Positions 41,660-53,458 of a stretch of 64,000 nucleotides of DNA are shown here, piece after piece. A program made the translations under genes and the position numbers. The notes under the pieces are model-generated. The model was not told the DNA's origin. It was given only the letters and a program-made list of their open reading frames with translations, and did not search any database. Position 1 is the first letter of the stretch. Each line of letters begins with the position of its first letter. The DNA comes from Leucocoprinus leucothites (lineage: Eukaryota; Basidiomycota; Agaricomycetes; Agaricales; Agaricaceae), in assembly GCA_013368445.1 (NCBI GenBank), contig JAACJO010000015.1, positions 434,001 through 498,000 on the forward strand, written 5' to 3'.

Positions 41660-43660
41660 GAGGGCAAGTTCGGCTATGACTCACCAGATTAATTTCGGCT
41701 TATATCGCGAGGACCATAGTTCGGATCCTCACCAGAGCAGCTTCGCCGAACACAGTACGCCAGGTGAGTGAATGAATCGAATGCCAACTCGACGCCAAGA
41801 CTACGTCCACGGGCCTAGCAAGATAATCATCGTGATTTGACCACAGAAACTTTCGAGTATGCTCGGCGCCAAGAAGAGGAACCTGGAAGGAGTACTTGCC
41901 AACGCTGGGAGCATACTATAATCACTGTCTATTCAGGAATTTGGGAGATCGATGTGTGAAACCCTTGCCCCACTTGAATACGTAAATATAAGGATGGTAG
42001 GGTGCACAAATCTGGCTTGTGAGGACCGGCCATCAGTGCGAGGGGGAAGCGACAAGGGCAGAGGGACCCAAAGCAGTGGGAGTGGGGGACATAGAAGGTC
42101 AGGTTGGAGTTAATACTTTCTATTGTTCATTGGGGGTTCCTTGTTTTTTCCTTAAGGATATCCATCTTTAAGACAAGTAGCTTTTGTTTACTATGGCTAG
42201 TGAACGTAAATTTTCTAACTTTTGAGTGCTGGACGCATCTAGGCAGCATCATAGATATTTCCATGCGGTTTTGAGGAGCGTAATGGGCCAAAAGCTGCTC
42301 TTACTAGGAAGTCCCCAAATCGGCTGGGAGTTAAGCATGCAGGAGAAACGTCTGTAACGAACAGTGAAGCGTTCTAAAAACGTAATTCCCCAAGAAGGCT
42401 GGGCACGCTGGTATCAATAAGCTCAAAGGTCTGGTTAGTCCTTTGCTTGCCCCAAAGGAATGAGGCCATACCATAAGTGGCAGACCGGATGAAGAGCTCG
42501 AGTTAGTGGAGTAGATGTCTAACAAGTTAATCGGAAGATTACAGCGTGAGCAGGAGGGGACATATGGCCGGGCTCAGGTGCCAGTGAGCCTAAATCATTG
42601 TTCATTTAGTGAGCGATGTTATGATGAAAGGGAAGTTCATCAAGATCACATGTCGGACCGTGAAACGAGAAAGTGAGAAGACGGTACTTACGATTCCTGC
42701 ACTTATGATCTTTGGAAGTCGCGAGGCTTTGAACAAACACCAATCAGTGACGAGAATCAAGAGGATACTCAACCGGTGCTCGTTCGTTCTTCACTTTCTC
42801 CTCAAAAATCCACTTCTTATTGCACGTCAAGTCCGTAAACACAGCTGAAGACGCACATAAGCCGACGGAAACGAAGAAAGTACGCCCTCCGCTAGGATCT
42901 CTGTGTATCAATAACACGAACCACGGACTTCCTCAACATCCAATGAAGCCCGAGAAAATGATTCTTCCACCTGAAGGACTGGTGCTTGTGAGGGTAATAG
43001 TTCCGAGACAGCGTGTGAAGCTTCCTAGAACCCTCTCTTCTGTTAAGTCTAGGAGTGTAGCCGTAAAAAGAATCCCCTCAGCCAAAGCACCTGTACCGAA
43101 AGCCATGTTGGGTCGAATGTTTGTCAGCGTCGGTCACGAGGCCAAGAAAGCCGTCGACCAGGAAGACAAAGAATGATACGACACTTCTGAACGAAGTGAA
43201 GGACATAATTTGCACTTGAATGGAGATGAATCATCGAGTTGGCTCAGGAAGCTGTTATGGTTTAGGAGGGTGGACACTGCCGGTGGTGGTCGAGTGTCAA
43301 CATTCAGTACTCAGTAAGCAGGCCGGATGAGGCTACAAGAAAGTCGATTTGAGAGAGGAATTGCAGCAGCAGCACCATAAAAGGTACCTATAGCCCTTTC
43401 TATTCGCATTTCGCAAAGGCGACGAAGGCGGGGGCAGGGTGAAGAATGCGCTTGAAGAGCGGGCGTGGGATTAATGTACCATCAAATATTGTTCCCGGTG
43501 TTTCTGATCGTCACGAGTCACCCTTAAAAGGGGCTGATATTTTCTCAGTTCCGGCTCAACCTCCAGCGCTTCAGCTACATAGTACATGGAATTCCAGTCG
43601 CAAAGTAGGACAAATTTGAAAAAAAAAAAAAAAATGCCGATCATGCAAGGAAGATCATTT
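41660..43660. other. Interval without confident gene
   Basis: The plus-strand frame at 42820-43176 is lysine/arginine-rich (VIVPRQRVKLPRTLSSVKSR) but lacks an ATG at its start; the first internal ATG is at about 42943. It could be an exon of an unrecognised gene or chance. A poly-A run lies at 43619-43634. Confidence 0.3.
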
Positions 43661-43671
43661 CCGAGAGCTTG

Positions 43672-43872
43672 TCAGATTAACCTATAGCAGCAGCTCTGTC
43701 CAATCTCACATCCAGTATCGCAAAATACGGCACGAGTTCCGGACGGACAAGGTCCCCAATGACAAAATGTAGGCAGCTCTGCAGCTCCCCCCTGATCAGA
43801 AGCAAGAGCGCTGACACTAATGCCAAACGTGAGGCCGGCAATGAGAGCGGCTAGACTGGCACTGAGTTTCAT
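43672..43872 (-). CDS. Six-cysteine secreted protein, group II, shifted cysteine, 66 aa
   Basis: The start is chosen at MKLSASLAALIAGLTFGISVSA to match group II. The usual first cysteine (ALSC) is replaced by ALAS, while a new cysteine appears in RAVFCDTGC. The total therefore stays six, but the pairing must differ. Ends SCCYRLI. Intact frame and a signal peptide. The conserved upstream box is at 44158. Confidence 0.65.
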   Translation of the reverse strand: MKLSASLAALIAGLTFGISVSALASDQGGAAELPTFCHWGPCPSGTRAVFCDTGCEIGQSCCYRLI

Positions 43873-44493
43873 CGTCTGAAGATTGCCGGTCTGCATTTTT
43901 ATTTCCATACAAGTGAACGACATACATGGTACTCAGAGTGCGTGGAATGAGATTGGCTAGTACCAGTTCGAAGCGGTGAATATCCAGAGTCTAGATCCAA
44001 ATTCGAGTGGGTGAGCAACATCTCTGGTGAGAGAATTGGTTTCAGACTGACAGAAGATCTGTATAGCTGACTTCTAGCTCAATGCTTTATGATTCAAGAA
44101 CCTTTTATACTACATACACTTCCACTCGGCTTATACAGACTTGCGTGGAACATGGGTGATATAAATCACCTTCCTGTACTCCTTCAAGTATCTTGTCCTC
44201 GCCTTCACTGGCGGGATTCCATCCAGGCTGATTAAAATCAAATAGCTCAACGCCTCTCAGCGCCTCCTACGACCCATTAAATCTAAATGGCGAAATTCTG
44301 ATCAATCTAATATTATCCAACCTTTAAAGGGGCTGACCGTGTTCTCTCAGTTTTGGCTCTGACTTCGGCGCTTCAGCTACGTAGTAAGTACATGGAACTC
44401 CAGTCGAAAAAGTATATATAGAATAACGAATTCGAAAAATAATCTCGGTCATACAACAAAGACCATTATGAGTCGGTGTTCAGATTACCGTCA

Positions 44494-44694
44494 TCAGGGC
44501 TTTACGACGCAACAGTTCTCTCCGTCCTCGCATCCTGTGTCCCAGAATAGGGGACGAGTCCCCGACGGACAAGGCCCGCAGTGACAGAAGGCAGGTAGCT
44601 CTGGGGTTCCCTGATCCTCACAAGAAAGAGCATGGGCACTCATCCCGAAAGTGAGGACAGCAATGAGAGCGGCTATTGTGGCGCTGAATTTCAT
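44494..44694 (-). CDS. Six-cysteine-type secreted protein, group II, 66 aa
   Basis: MKFSATIAALIAVLTFGMSAHA signal peptide, then ALSCEDQGTPELPAFCHCGPCP and an intact end with GCEDGENCC. Spacing C-x11-C-x4-C-x12-C-x5-CC, with one extra cysteine in HCG (seven in all). The frame is open upstream to ATG 44751, but that stretch would precede the signal peptide and is probably leader; ATG 44697 is an equal alternative. Best-preserved group II member; the upstream box is at 45001. Confidence 0.7.
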   Translation of the reverse strand: MKFSATIAALIAVLTFGMSAHALSCEDQGTPELPAFCHCGPCPSGTRPLFWDTGCEDGENCCVVKP

Positions 44695-45629
44695 CATCTG
44701 CATATCGTCAGTCTGGATTTTCATCTTGACACAAGGGGGAAAGACGTACATGGTACTTGGAGTATGTGAAATTAGATTGGCTGGATGTTGATTCGAAGCG
44801 GCAGATACTCAAAGTCTAGAGTCAAAAACCCATCCGAGTCAGTAAGTGGACATCTCAGACGAGGAGATTGATTTCAGACTGACTGGAGAGCTGTTTAATT
44901 GACTTCTAACGCGACGCTTTAGAGTTTAAACGCCTTGTATACTGCGTGCATTACCACTCGGCCAGGAACCAGTTGCCTCCTGTGGAATTCTGTGGAGTGC
45001 GATATAAACCACCCTCCTATTGCCTTTCAAACAAATATTCAGTGTTGTGTACATCCTCGTATTCCGTGGTGGGATGACATCCAGGCTGATTAACATCAAT
45101 TCCTTTAGCACCTCGAGGCGCCCTCTGCCACCCAGAATATCTAAAAGTCCACTTCATCAACACATGTGTCAAGGAGAGACTATGTTTAGAGCTGCCTAAG
45201 CCATTTAAGACGACCAGGAAGGTCTACTTGACATTACTTGGCCTGATTGGAGTCGGTCTTTAATTCATTGGGTTCCATTCTGACCTTAAGCTCGGTAGGA
45301 TTCATATCAAGTCAATACAGTGCGGGGGAGGACAAGGGGCGAACACATGGTGTTTCAAATAGTCTCTCTGAATTACTGCTCCACAAAATCGCATTATCCC
45401 AGCGATTAGGCGTCATTTGTGTGTTTCAAAGGTTATGTAGTTGACATTCATTTGAGGGTATATTGAGGCTGCTTGCTCCATAAACGAGGCGGATTCTGTA
45501 TTCATTTTGACAAGGCAATCTCGTTATTACAACATATGTCATTGCGCAGCACGATATACATCCAGGTAAAAGTACATAATATCGATTACAAGCCTCAAAC
45601 AAGATTTGGGTATGTTCAAAGTGGAAATG

Positions 45630-45833
45630 TTAATTGACTCTCACACAGCATATCTCACGTTCCTTGCAGCTGAAAACCTCCCAGATCTCACGGTAGCCAG
45701 ATGGGCACGAAGGACCTGGGAGGCACATAGCGGGGTGCAGAGGGGATCCTTGATCTTCACAACTCAGAGCACCACTGCCGCTCGCGAAAGTCAGGATGGC
45801 GATGAAAGTGATGGTAGTGATGGAGAATTTCAT
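45630..45833 (-). CDS. Six-cysteine secreted protein, group III, 67 aa
   Basis: MKFSITTITFIAILTFASGSGA signal peptide, then ALSCEDQGSPLHPAMCLPGP and a C-terminal half ending EREICCVRVN. Spacing C-x11-C-x5-C-x12-C-x5-CC. More diverged than the others and outside the duplicated modules, so it may represent the older founder. Intact frame. It is the last of the array before the housekeeping genes begin. Confidence 0.7.
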   Translation of the reverse strand: MKFSITTITFIAILTFASGSGALSCEDQGSPLHPAMCLPGPSCPSGYREIWEVFSCKEREICCVRVN

Positions 45834-46734
45834 GGTCTGCGTATTTCGAGCACAGTCAGTCTTTTTTGTCAGCTTAGTGAGGGAAATCGACGTACTTTAG
45901 AGTAAAATCTGAGTCGATAAGCTGAGTGACGCAAATCAGAGGCCGGATGTCTACAGAAAAGGTCAACGGGATTCTCTCGGTCCCATGGGAGACGGCTCAC
46001 CCCTAAGAAGGGCCTTCGAGCTTGAAACCACACATTGAGTGGGCAGGGCTATTATACCGCTGACAAGTTCAATATCGCCCAAAACAGACAATCTAGAACC
46101 TTTGGTAGTAATCCCATCGAGGATGATAGGGTTGTTTTGCCGTCATTGCTTCGCGCTGAGCTTTCTTTATCATCTAGTCTAAACTTGAATAAACGTGCAC
46201 GGTGATAGTAGAGATCTCCGCGGGGCAGTAGCCAGCGTCTGCTTTCGCTTCACTCCTGACATTCACCTTGGCTATTGGTATCAGTCCTCAAGATGAGGAT
46301 ATTCCTCGGCTGCTTGACGACGTTCCTAGTGTCGCCGTGGATATTTCGGGGCGTTCACAGCTCTAAGAGCGAATCTAAGGAATGTATCACCACGACGCTT
46401 GTGGTTTGATATAATAATAATTCGTGATGAAGTCGTAGACTTTTGACTCTGAAGTGAACCACTGCTGAATCAGTCAGTAACGTGTCAATAACAATGAGCT
46501 ACGGTCAAGCGTAAATGATACCGTATGATTTTATCTGCAGCCAACGCAAGGAGAGGAAAGAGGTGATTAATTAGATAAGCCTGCCCTAAAGCGCCATCGG
46601 TGAACCTAAATTTTTGATCTATACAGGCAGCCGAGATCATCGTCCCGTACGACACACTAAACCCAGTGAGTTCGCTGTCTGCCACGACGCCGGAGGGATT
46701 TTCTGACAATTTTCTTTCTCGATTATCAGAAACT

Positions 46735-49700
46735 ATGGCGCCGTTCTCAAAGCCCGAAACGGTGCTACGCCAGGCGGAAGGCCTCGTCTCCGTCGGGCAG
46801 TCGCATGCCGCACTGCAATCCCTCACCGAAACATTTGCCTCGAAACGCTTTCGATCTACGCCGCTCGCCTCGCTGGAGCCGATTATGCATCGGTTTATTG
46901 AACTCTGCGTTGAGATGCGCAAGGGACGTACGGCCAAGGAAGGATTGATGCAATACAAAAATATTGCGCAGAATACATCTGTCCAGAGCATTGAGTCGGT
47001 CATAAACCGCTTTATCCAGCTTGCAGATGCCAGAGTGAAGGAGGCACAGCAGCAGGCAGCTGTGGCTGTCGATGTCGACGACTTGGAGGCCAGCGAGACC
47101 CCCGAAAGTATCCTCCTTGGAGCAGTTAGCGGTGACCAGAGCAAAGACCGCACTGACCGCGCACTCGTCACGCCGTGGCTCAAGTTCCTCTGGGAGAGCT
47201 ACCGCACGTCTCTTGAGACTCTCAAAAACAACGCTCGGCTCGAGACAATTTACCAGGTACGTAATCCCTCTGGCTCATGTATACGAGTCATATTTCTTAT
47301 CCCCTTGTAGCAAATTGCACAGCAAGCGTTCAAGTTCTGTTTAAAGTACAACCGTAGAGTTGAGTTTCGCCGTCTCTGTGAGACACTTCGTCTTCACCTC
47401 TCGAATGTGGCCAAGTACTCCCATCAACAGCATTCCATCAACCTTTCGGACCCTGATACCCTTCAGCACCATCTTGACACTCGCTTCGCCCAGCTCAACA
47501 CTTCCGTTGAATTGGAATTATGGCAAGAAGCCTTCCGTTCCGTCGAGGATGTCCACAATCTCCTCACAATGGCGAAAAAGGCTCCTCGCCCTGCGATGAT
47601 GGCTAACTATTACGAAAAATTGACCAAGATCTTCCTTATGTCTGGAAATGCGCTATATCATGCTACGGCATGGGGAAGGTACCATGCAATTGTCACTAAT
47701 ATTGGTGGCAAGTCGGAGGAGGAGATGAGTAGGCTCGCGGGTCAGGTATTGGTCAGCGCTCTCGCCGTACCAGTTGGCCTCCAGACCCAGGAGGCGGAGG
47801 AGCTCAAGGGCAAGAATCTACGCTTGAGCGCCCTTCTCGGTCTTACTCGTATGCCTACTCGTGCTGGATTGCTCAAGGACGCAGTGAGTGCCCCTTTCCT
47901 CTATCATATCCACGATCCTCATAGTGTGTCCAGCTCTCTCGTGACGTCCTCAAACTCTCCCCAGCGCCCATCAAGGCGCTGTACCAAATCCTTGAAGTTA
48001 CATTTGACCCTCTCTCCCTCTGTTCCTCCATCGCACCTCTTCTTCAAACACTCTCCACCGACTCTGCATACTCCCCTTACCTACCCCTCCTCCAACGCGC
48101 TCTGCTCTCTCGTCTTCTCAACCAACTCTCCCAGGTCTACTCCACCGTCAAGCTCACGACCCTTCTCGAACTGGTTCAGCCCCTCAAATTCAAGGCCACA
48201 GAGGCCGAGGAAGAGAAATCTGTCTTCAATGCAGAGGAAATTGAAGCATATATTATGGGCTGTGCACGTCGTGGAGAGTTGAACATCAAGGTTGACCATA
48301 AAGATGGAAGTGTCACCTTTATCGATGATGCGTTTGCCGTCTCGGGCGAAGAGTATCAACCTCCCATCGCCTCCTCTTCTAGGACTCAACTACGCGAGAC
48401 CACCATTCAGCCTTCGCTTGCCGAAACCGTCCACACACGCCTCAGTAAAATCGCCACCTCCCTTCACAACACCATTGTCCTCCTCGACGGTGCTGGACCC
48501 TCCACCGCTCCCTCTCAAGAAGACCAACTCAAATCTCTTCTTGCTCAAGTCGAAGCAGAGAGAAAAGCGCTTCAGGTCAAGCGCGCACTTGTTGCTAGGA
48601 GGAGGAGTTGTTGTCTGAGTTGACGGTAAGGAAGGAGAAGGAGGAGAGCAGTAGGAGAGCAGAGATTAGAGCTAGGGAGAAGGAGGAGGAGAGTAAGAGG
48701 CAGTGGAGGAGGCTAAGAGGAAGGAGATTGAGAGAACGAGAAAGCAGATCGAGAGTGTTAGGATTGATGAGGCGAAGAAGTATGCGCAGACTTTGGTTGA
48801 TAAGGGTATTTTGAAGGCGAATGAGGTTGATGTGAGTACTTCCGGAGACGACTTGTTTTTCCCTCTTCATTTCGCTGATAACCATGATATTTTAGAAACT
48901 CGACAACTATGACACTGAAAACCTCATCGGGATGCAAGTTGCTCAACTCGAGAAAGAAAAAACACAAATGAATGAACGTCTCCGGATCATCGCAAAACGA
49001 ATCGACCACCTCGAACGCGCCTACCGCAAAACCGAACGTCCACTCCTCTCACAAGACTACCTCGAACAGCAAACTCTCGACAAACAAACCCACGAATCTG
49101 TTCAACGTGAACGTATCGAAACGTCTAAACTCACTCACGCACAAGATCTCGAGACGAAGTCGAGGTTGAAGAGGATGGTGGGTGATTATGAGAGTTGGAT
49201 GAGTGTGGTTGAGGAGAAGAAAGGTGAGGCGTTCAAGAAGAAGCAGGAAGCTGCGAGGAGGAAGATCGAGAGCGAGAAGGCGAAACGTAGAGAGGCCGTG
49301 CTTAAGGCTTGGGAGGAAGAGAGGGAGAGGAAGGAGAAGGAGGAGGAGGAGAGGAGGAAGATAGAGGAAGAGGAGAGGGAGCAAGAGGAAGGTACGCGAT
49401 TCTCTTTATATTCTACTTATTCGCTCCCTGACGATGCCTTCTCCTTTTTTTCAGCTCGTCTCGCAGAAGAAGAACGTATCCGTGCTGAAGAAGAAGCACG
49501 TCTTGCAGCCGAGGAAGCCTCCCGCAAGAAGAAGGAAGAAGAAGCCGCTCTCATTCGCGCACAAAGAGAAAAGGAACGTCAAGAGGCCCTCGAGCGTGCT
49601 CGCCTCCAGCAACAACGCGAGGAGGAGGCAGAAGAACGACGTCGGCAACGTAGACTTGAGGAGGTAGCATCAAAAACTGGTGCTCAACCTTCATCTACAT

Positions 49701-50137
49701 CGCCTTTCGGTTCCGTCAAAGGTGGCCCGCCAGTGATTAGGGCTGCAAACGGAGCCGAGCCTGCATGGAGGAGAAGTGCTTCCGGAGCTGGTACCGCCCG
49801 TCCTTCGGCTGCTGCGGTTGTTGAGCCTCCCACTAGAGCTGAGAGTCCTGGACCAGCCAAATATCGTCCTGGTGCACTCGGTGGAGGAGGATGGAGAGAC
49901 CGCGAGAAAGCCAGGGCTGCTGCTGCTGAAAGTGGAGGATCGGGTGGTGCATCGCCGAATAGGACGGCATCACCAGCGCCTGCGCCGCCGTTGAGGGAGA
50001 AGGAGCAGCCACCGAAGGATGAGGATGGGTTTACGACTGTTGGCAAGGGTGGGCCGGCTGCTGGAGGTGCTGCTGGAGGTGGTGGTGGAGGGGCGTGGAG
50101 GAGTAGGAGGGTTAGGGAGGCTGGGGGTGGGCGTTGA
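46735..50137 (+). CDS. TIF32: Translation initiation factor eIF3 subunit a
   Basis: Exons 46735-47256, 47311-47883, 47934-48831, 48896-49391 and 49455-50137; introns 50-64 bp. N-terminus [22 protein letters not shown] is typical of fungal eIF3a. A PCI/winged-helix region lies around residues 330-500 ([21 protein letters not shown]). A long charged coiled-coil/spectrin-like region follows, and the C-terminus carries [12 protein letters not shown]. The protein scaffolds the eIF3 complex on the 40S subunit. In exon 3 the frame shifts twice, near 48597 and 48703, each time by one missing base in AGG-rich sequence. Adding back two bases makes exon 3 exactly 300 codons and restores phase (about 1057 residues). 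As the gene is essential, sequence error is the first explanation. Confidence 0.93.
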
Positions 50138-51350
50138 GTCTGTGGCAGTGGAAGAACGAGTGCTGGGGCGATGTGTTGTGCCCTGAGCGATTCTCGTTGC
50201 TGCTGTTGGAGTTACTCCTTCGCTGGCTGTTGCACATTGATATCGGTAGCAATGTCTCCATGTTTGTTTCTACCTTTTTCTACTCTCTCTTTTTTTGACT
50301 GAGTCTGTTGTGGCGTTCTCGCATTCGATTTCGGTATCGTTGTCGCTTGTTTCTTCCTCGCCCTTCAGTCCTCCTCTCTTGGTTTGTTTGATTGATCTCA
50401 TCTTTTTTCGTTGTCTCGCAACTCGCCTCTGTATGCTATGCCAATTGCTGCACGCGCGCAAGTTTTGCTTGTTGTATACGTACAAATGTTGACTCGGTTT
50501 CTGGTTTCCTTTGTGTACTGTGCAAAAGTAGTAGGCTAGCGTATTGCTTTCTAATTGCAGTTTCATATTGATTAAATCTAGAAGTGTTGTTAGTTGGGGA
50601 GGTTGCTACATGGCTAAGTAGAGACGACAAGGTGATTTGTCGAACAAGAGTTAGACTAGTACTATGCATAAATACCCTCTTTTCGTGCATCAGCGGCGTT
50701 TTCAGCGATTTTTTTATCCTTTACCAGCCGTTTTGCATATTTACTGTACAATATCAATGCAGGAGCTCACAACACAAGTTTGTAGAGCATATATCGAGAG
50801 CTATAAATCACTAAACCATTAAACCACTGAACCTACCCTAAATTCTAACCATCATTGGTAACCTATTGCTGAAACTGTTTGAGCGCAACAACAGCTTTGG
50901 ACTGCTGCTGGAGGGCGCGAAATATTTCAAAATCAGCTCGTGCTTCCGCTTCTGGATGCCCCGATGCTGACTGGGCAGAGTAGCTCACAGTGAAATCAGA
51001 CACACGGTAAGGTAAAAGTTGAACAGATGCAAATGTTCGACGTTCCCCTAAACCTTCGTTAAGCTTCATTGAACACCCCGCCATCCTTGGTTAGCGTGGC
51101 TGTCAGTATGATAATTTGCTTCAACAGGAAGCTATGATAATATATGATATATTCTCTCAGTCAATATTAGTCCCGGGGGGTTGTACCTAAGCCTATGTGG
51201 GGGACTCGACGGAAAGGTCCAGTAAATGTACAAATTTTATTCGCAGGCGCTTACAGGACACCCATTTTTATTCGGAAAGGTGTGGCGCCTATTGTGAACG
51301 TCCAATTTTAATCCGCTTCTGATCAGGGTTGGCGCCTAATTCACAGGGGT
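50138..51350. other. Downstream region of eIF3a, no clear gene
   Basis: T-rich 3' flank to about 50560. A 73-residue minus frame at 50863-51084 starts MAGCSMKLNEGLGERRTF and is free of obvious artefact, but has no recognisable motif; it could be an exon or chance. Confidence 0.35.
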
Positions 51351-51930
51351 CCTGCGACATGAAAACGTCAAGGACATAAGTTGTTCACCGCCTGGTCAGG
51401 TATTTTATTAGTAAAGAACTTGAAATGGAAAGGTTTAGTTCCCTAAGAAGATTTTGTCAAGCCTAGAACTTCAATTTCGGCGGCCTTAGCTATGCTCGTG
51501 AAACTCAAGGTTCCAAAAAGCATATCAGGGGGAACACCCGAGTGCAATAACAAGCGCCGACTCAGCAAATTACCAGCCTTCTAGTCATCTTAGTCGACTT
51601 CTTTGAGCTATCTGTTCTTGGACTCGACCGCTCAGTGGGACTGTACTGCTATAAAAGATCTCTCATTTGGGCCAATTCAAACTAAGACCCATCTCTGCCG
51701 CTTTGCTACAACGGTCAGTCTTTTCCGTTCCTATATAACTTGACGGCTTGTACTCACTGTTTTTGTCACCATACTCAGCAAGCCACCGGTTCTTTCAACC
51801 TTGAATCACTACTCAACCTTGAATCGCTACTCAACCTCGAGCTCATTTGTCATACTTTGTTCTCATATTCAATGTATGTCTTGTTTACTCTAATTACAGA
51901 GAGACACTAAATACTCACTTAAAGTAGATA

Positions 51931-52008
51931 ATGAAGCTCACCATTGTTATTTCCACTGTCTTCGCCCTTCTTACCTTGGGTATTGCGCCTGAGCCAAACG
52001 CTCACTAG
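51931..52008 (+). CDS. Short secreted-peptide frame, 25 aa (copy 1)
   Basis: ATG at 51931: MKLTIVISTVFALLTLGI followed by seven residues and TAG. It is a signal-peptide-like sequence almost without mature part; the second copy continues further, so this one may be truncated. Preceded by a possible 5' intron (GTATGTCTT to ATTACAG, about 51871-51898). Function unknown. Confidence 0.4.
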   Translation: MKLTIVISTVFALLTLGIAPEPNAH

Positions 52009-52700
52009 ACGCCGTGACATCTGGTCCAGCAGCGAGCAAGCGGACCCCTCCCGAGGCCGTGACCCGAGATCGCCGAGCAGCAAAAAAGGTCGATCGTGAC
52101 GTGACGTGCTGCTCGAATTAAAAAAGGTACAGTATGGGCGATATGAAAACCTCAAGGACACAAGTTCACAGCTGCCCGAGATTCCTAGGTGGCGTACAGC
52201 TTGGTCAGGTATTCTATTACTGGAAGAGCTTGAAAGGGAAAGGTTTAGTCCCCCAAGTGGATTTCGTCAAGCCCAGAACCTCAATTCCAGCAACCTTAGC
52301 TATGCTCGTGGAACACATGTAGACTCGAGGATCAAATAACGCATCTAGATGCAATAACAAGTGCTGATGCGGTGACAGGCGGCGACTCGCGAAGTCTAGT
52401 GAAGTCATTCGATCCTAGTCGATATCTGTTTTCGGACGGGACTGTACTGCTAAAAAGACCCCTCATATCGGCCAGTTCAAACTAAACCCCACCTTCGCCA
52501 TTTTGCCACAGTCAGTTTTTCCCCCTTCCTACGCGGTTTAACGTCTTGTACTCGCTGTTTTTGTCGATATACTCAGCTGACAATCTGCTTTTTGGATCAC
52601 TACTCGACTCAGTTTATCTTGCTTTGTTCTTGAATTCAGCGTATGTTTCATTTGCGCTAGTAGCAGGGGAAAAGTACTGAGTTTTCACTTACAGTAGATA

Positions 52701-52820
52701 ACGAAGTTCACCGTTATTGTTTCCGCTATCTTTCCCCTTCTTACCTTGGGTATTGGGGCTAGTGCTCAGGGCAATGCCGATGATGTGTTAGTTGACCTTG
52801 ACGTTCAAGTTGGCATATGA
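52701..52820 (+). pseudogene. Short secreted-peptide frame, start codon lost (copy 2)
   Basis: ACG stands where copy 1 has ATG. The frame reads KFTVIVSAIFPLLTLGI, then GASAQGNADD and a short acidic tail (DVLVDLDVQ) to TGA at 52818. It keeps the longer mature part but no start codon. Confidence 0.45.
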
Positions 52821-53458
52821 TGATATTCCTGTTGGATGTGTATGTTCAATTTAATTTTGAGAGATTAGTGTCATTGTGTAGGGAAGCCACTGAGATGAAG
52901 ATAAGACATTGACTCGGAATGATGGCAATTGAGCACTTGGTGAGGAGTTTCCCTCCCTTGGCCGGCATGGCAGCGGCTGCACAAGACTCTTATTTGACAT
53001 TACCTTTCAGCTGTAGGGTGGGCCGCTGGTTATTGAAGCGGGTGGGGAAACCACGCGAGGGCTGGAGCCACCATTATCGGTGGTGTGATTGATATTGAAA
53101 ATATTGGAGGGTCTGGTTCAGACAATGTATCACTCGATGAACCGATCACCTGTTCCCCTCGATACCCGACTCGGGGATGGGCTGAGAGAGACGGCTGAAG
53201 GAAGGAGGGTACAAGGAGGTAGGGGTAGGCTCGTGAATTTTGCCAGGAACGTGCCGCGGAGGCGTAGGAGGGATTCAAAGTACCTGTTCCAGCCCAGAAC
53301 TATACTCCATGTATCGCTCGCTGCCGATTTCGCTCTGGACGTAAATATCATCGGAGCGTACATTCATTAGGGTATCATATATATCAGCCTGCCTCGATGC
53401 GCATAGACACAACGGGTCACATCATAATGAACATGCAAGTGGTTCAACATACAACGTA

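Larger units (their letters stand above)
51357..52900 (+). repeat. Tandem duplication of about 0.8 kb with small secreted-peptide frames
   Basis: 51357 onwards (ATGAAAACGTCAAGGACA) matches 52140 onwards (ATGAAAACCTCAAGGACA). ACTGTACTGCT recurs at 51640 and 52441, and a signal-peptide frame at 51931 and 52701. Spacing is 770-800 bases, so the copies have accumulated indels. Confidence 0.8.

Noticed and set aside
46485..47183. 232-codon minus-strand ORF
   Set aside because: Antisense to eIF3a exon 1; no motif of its own.
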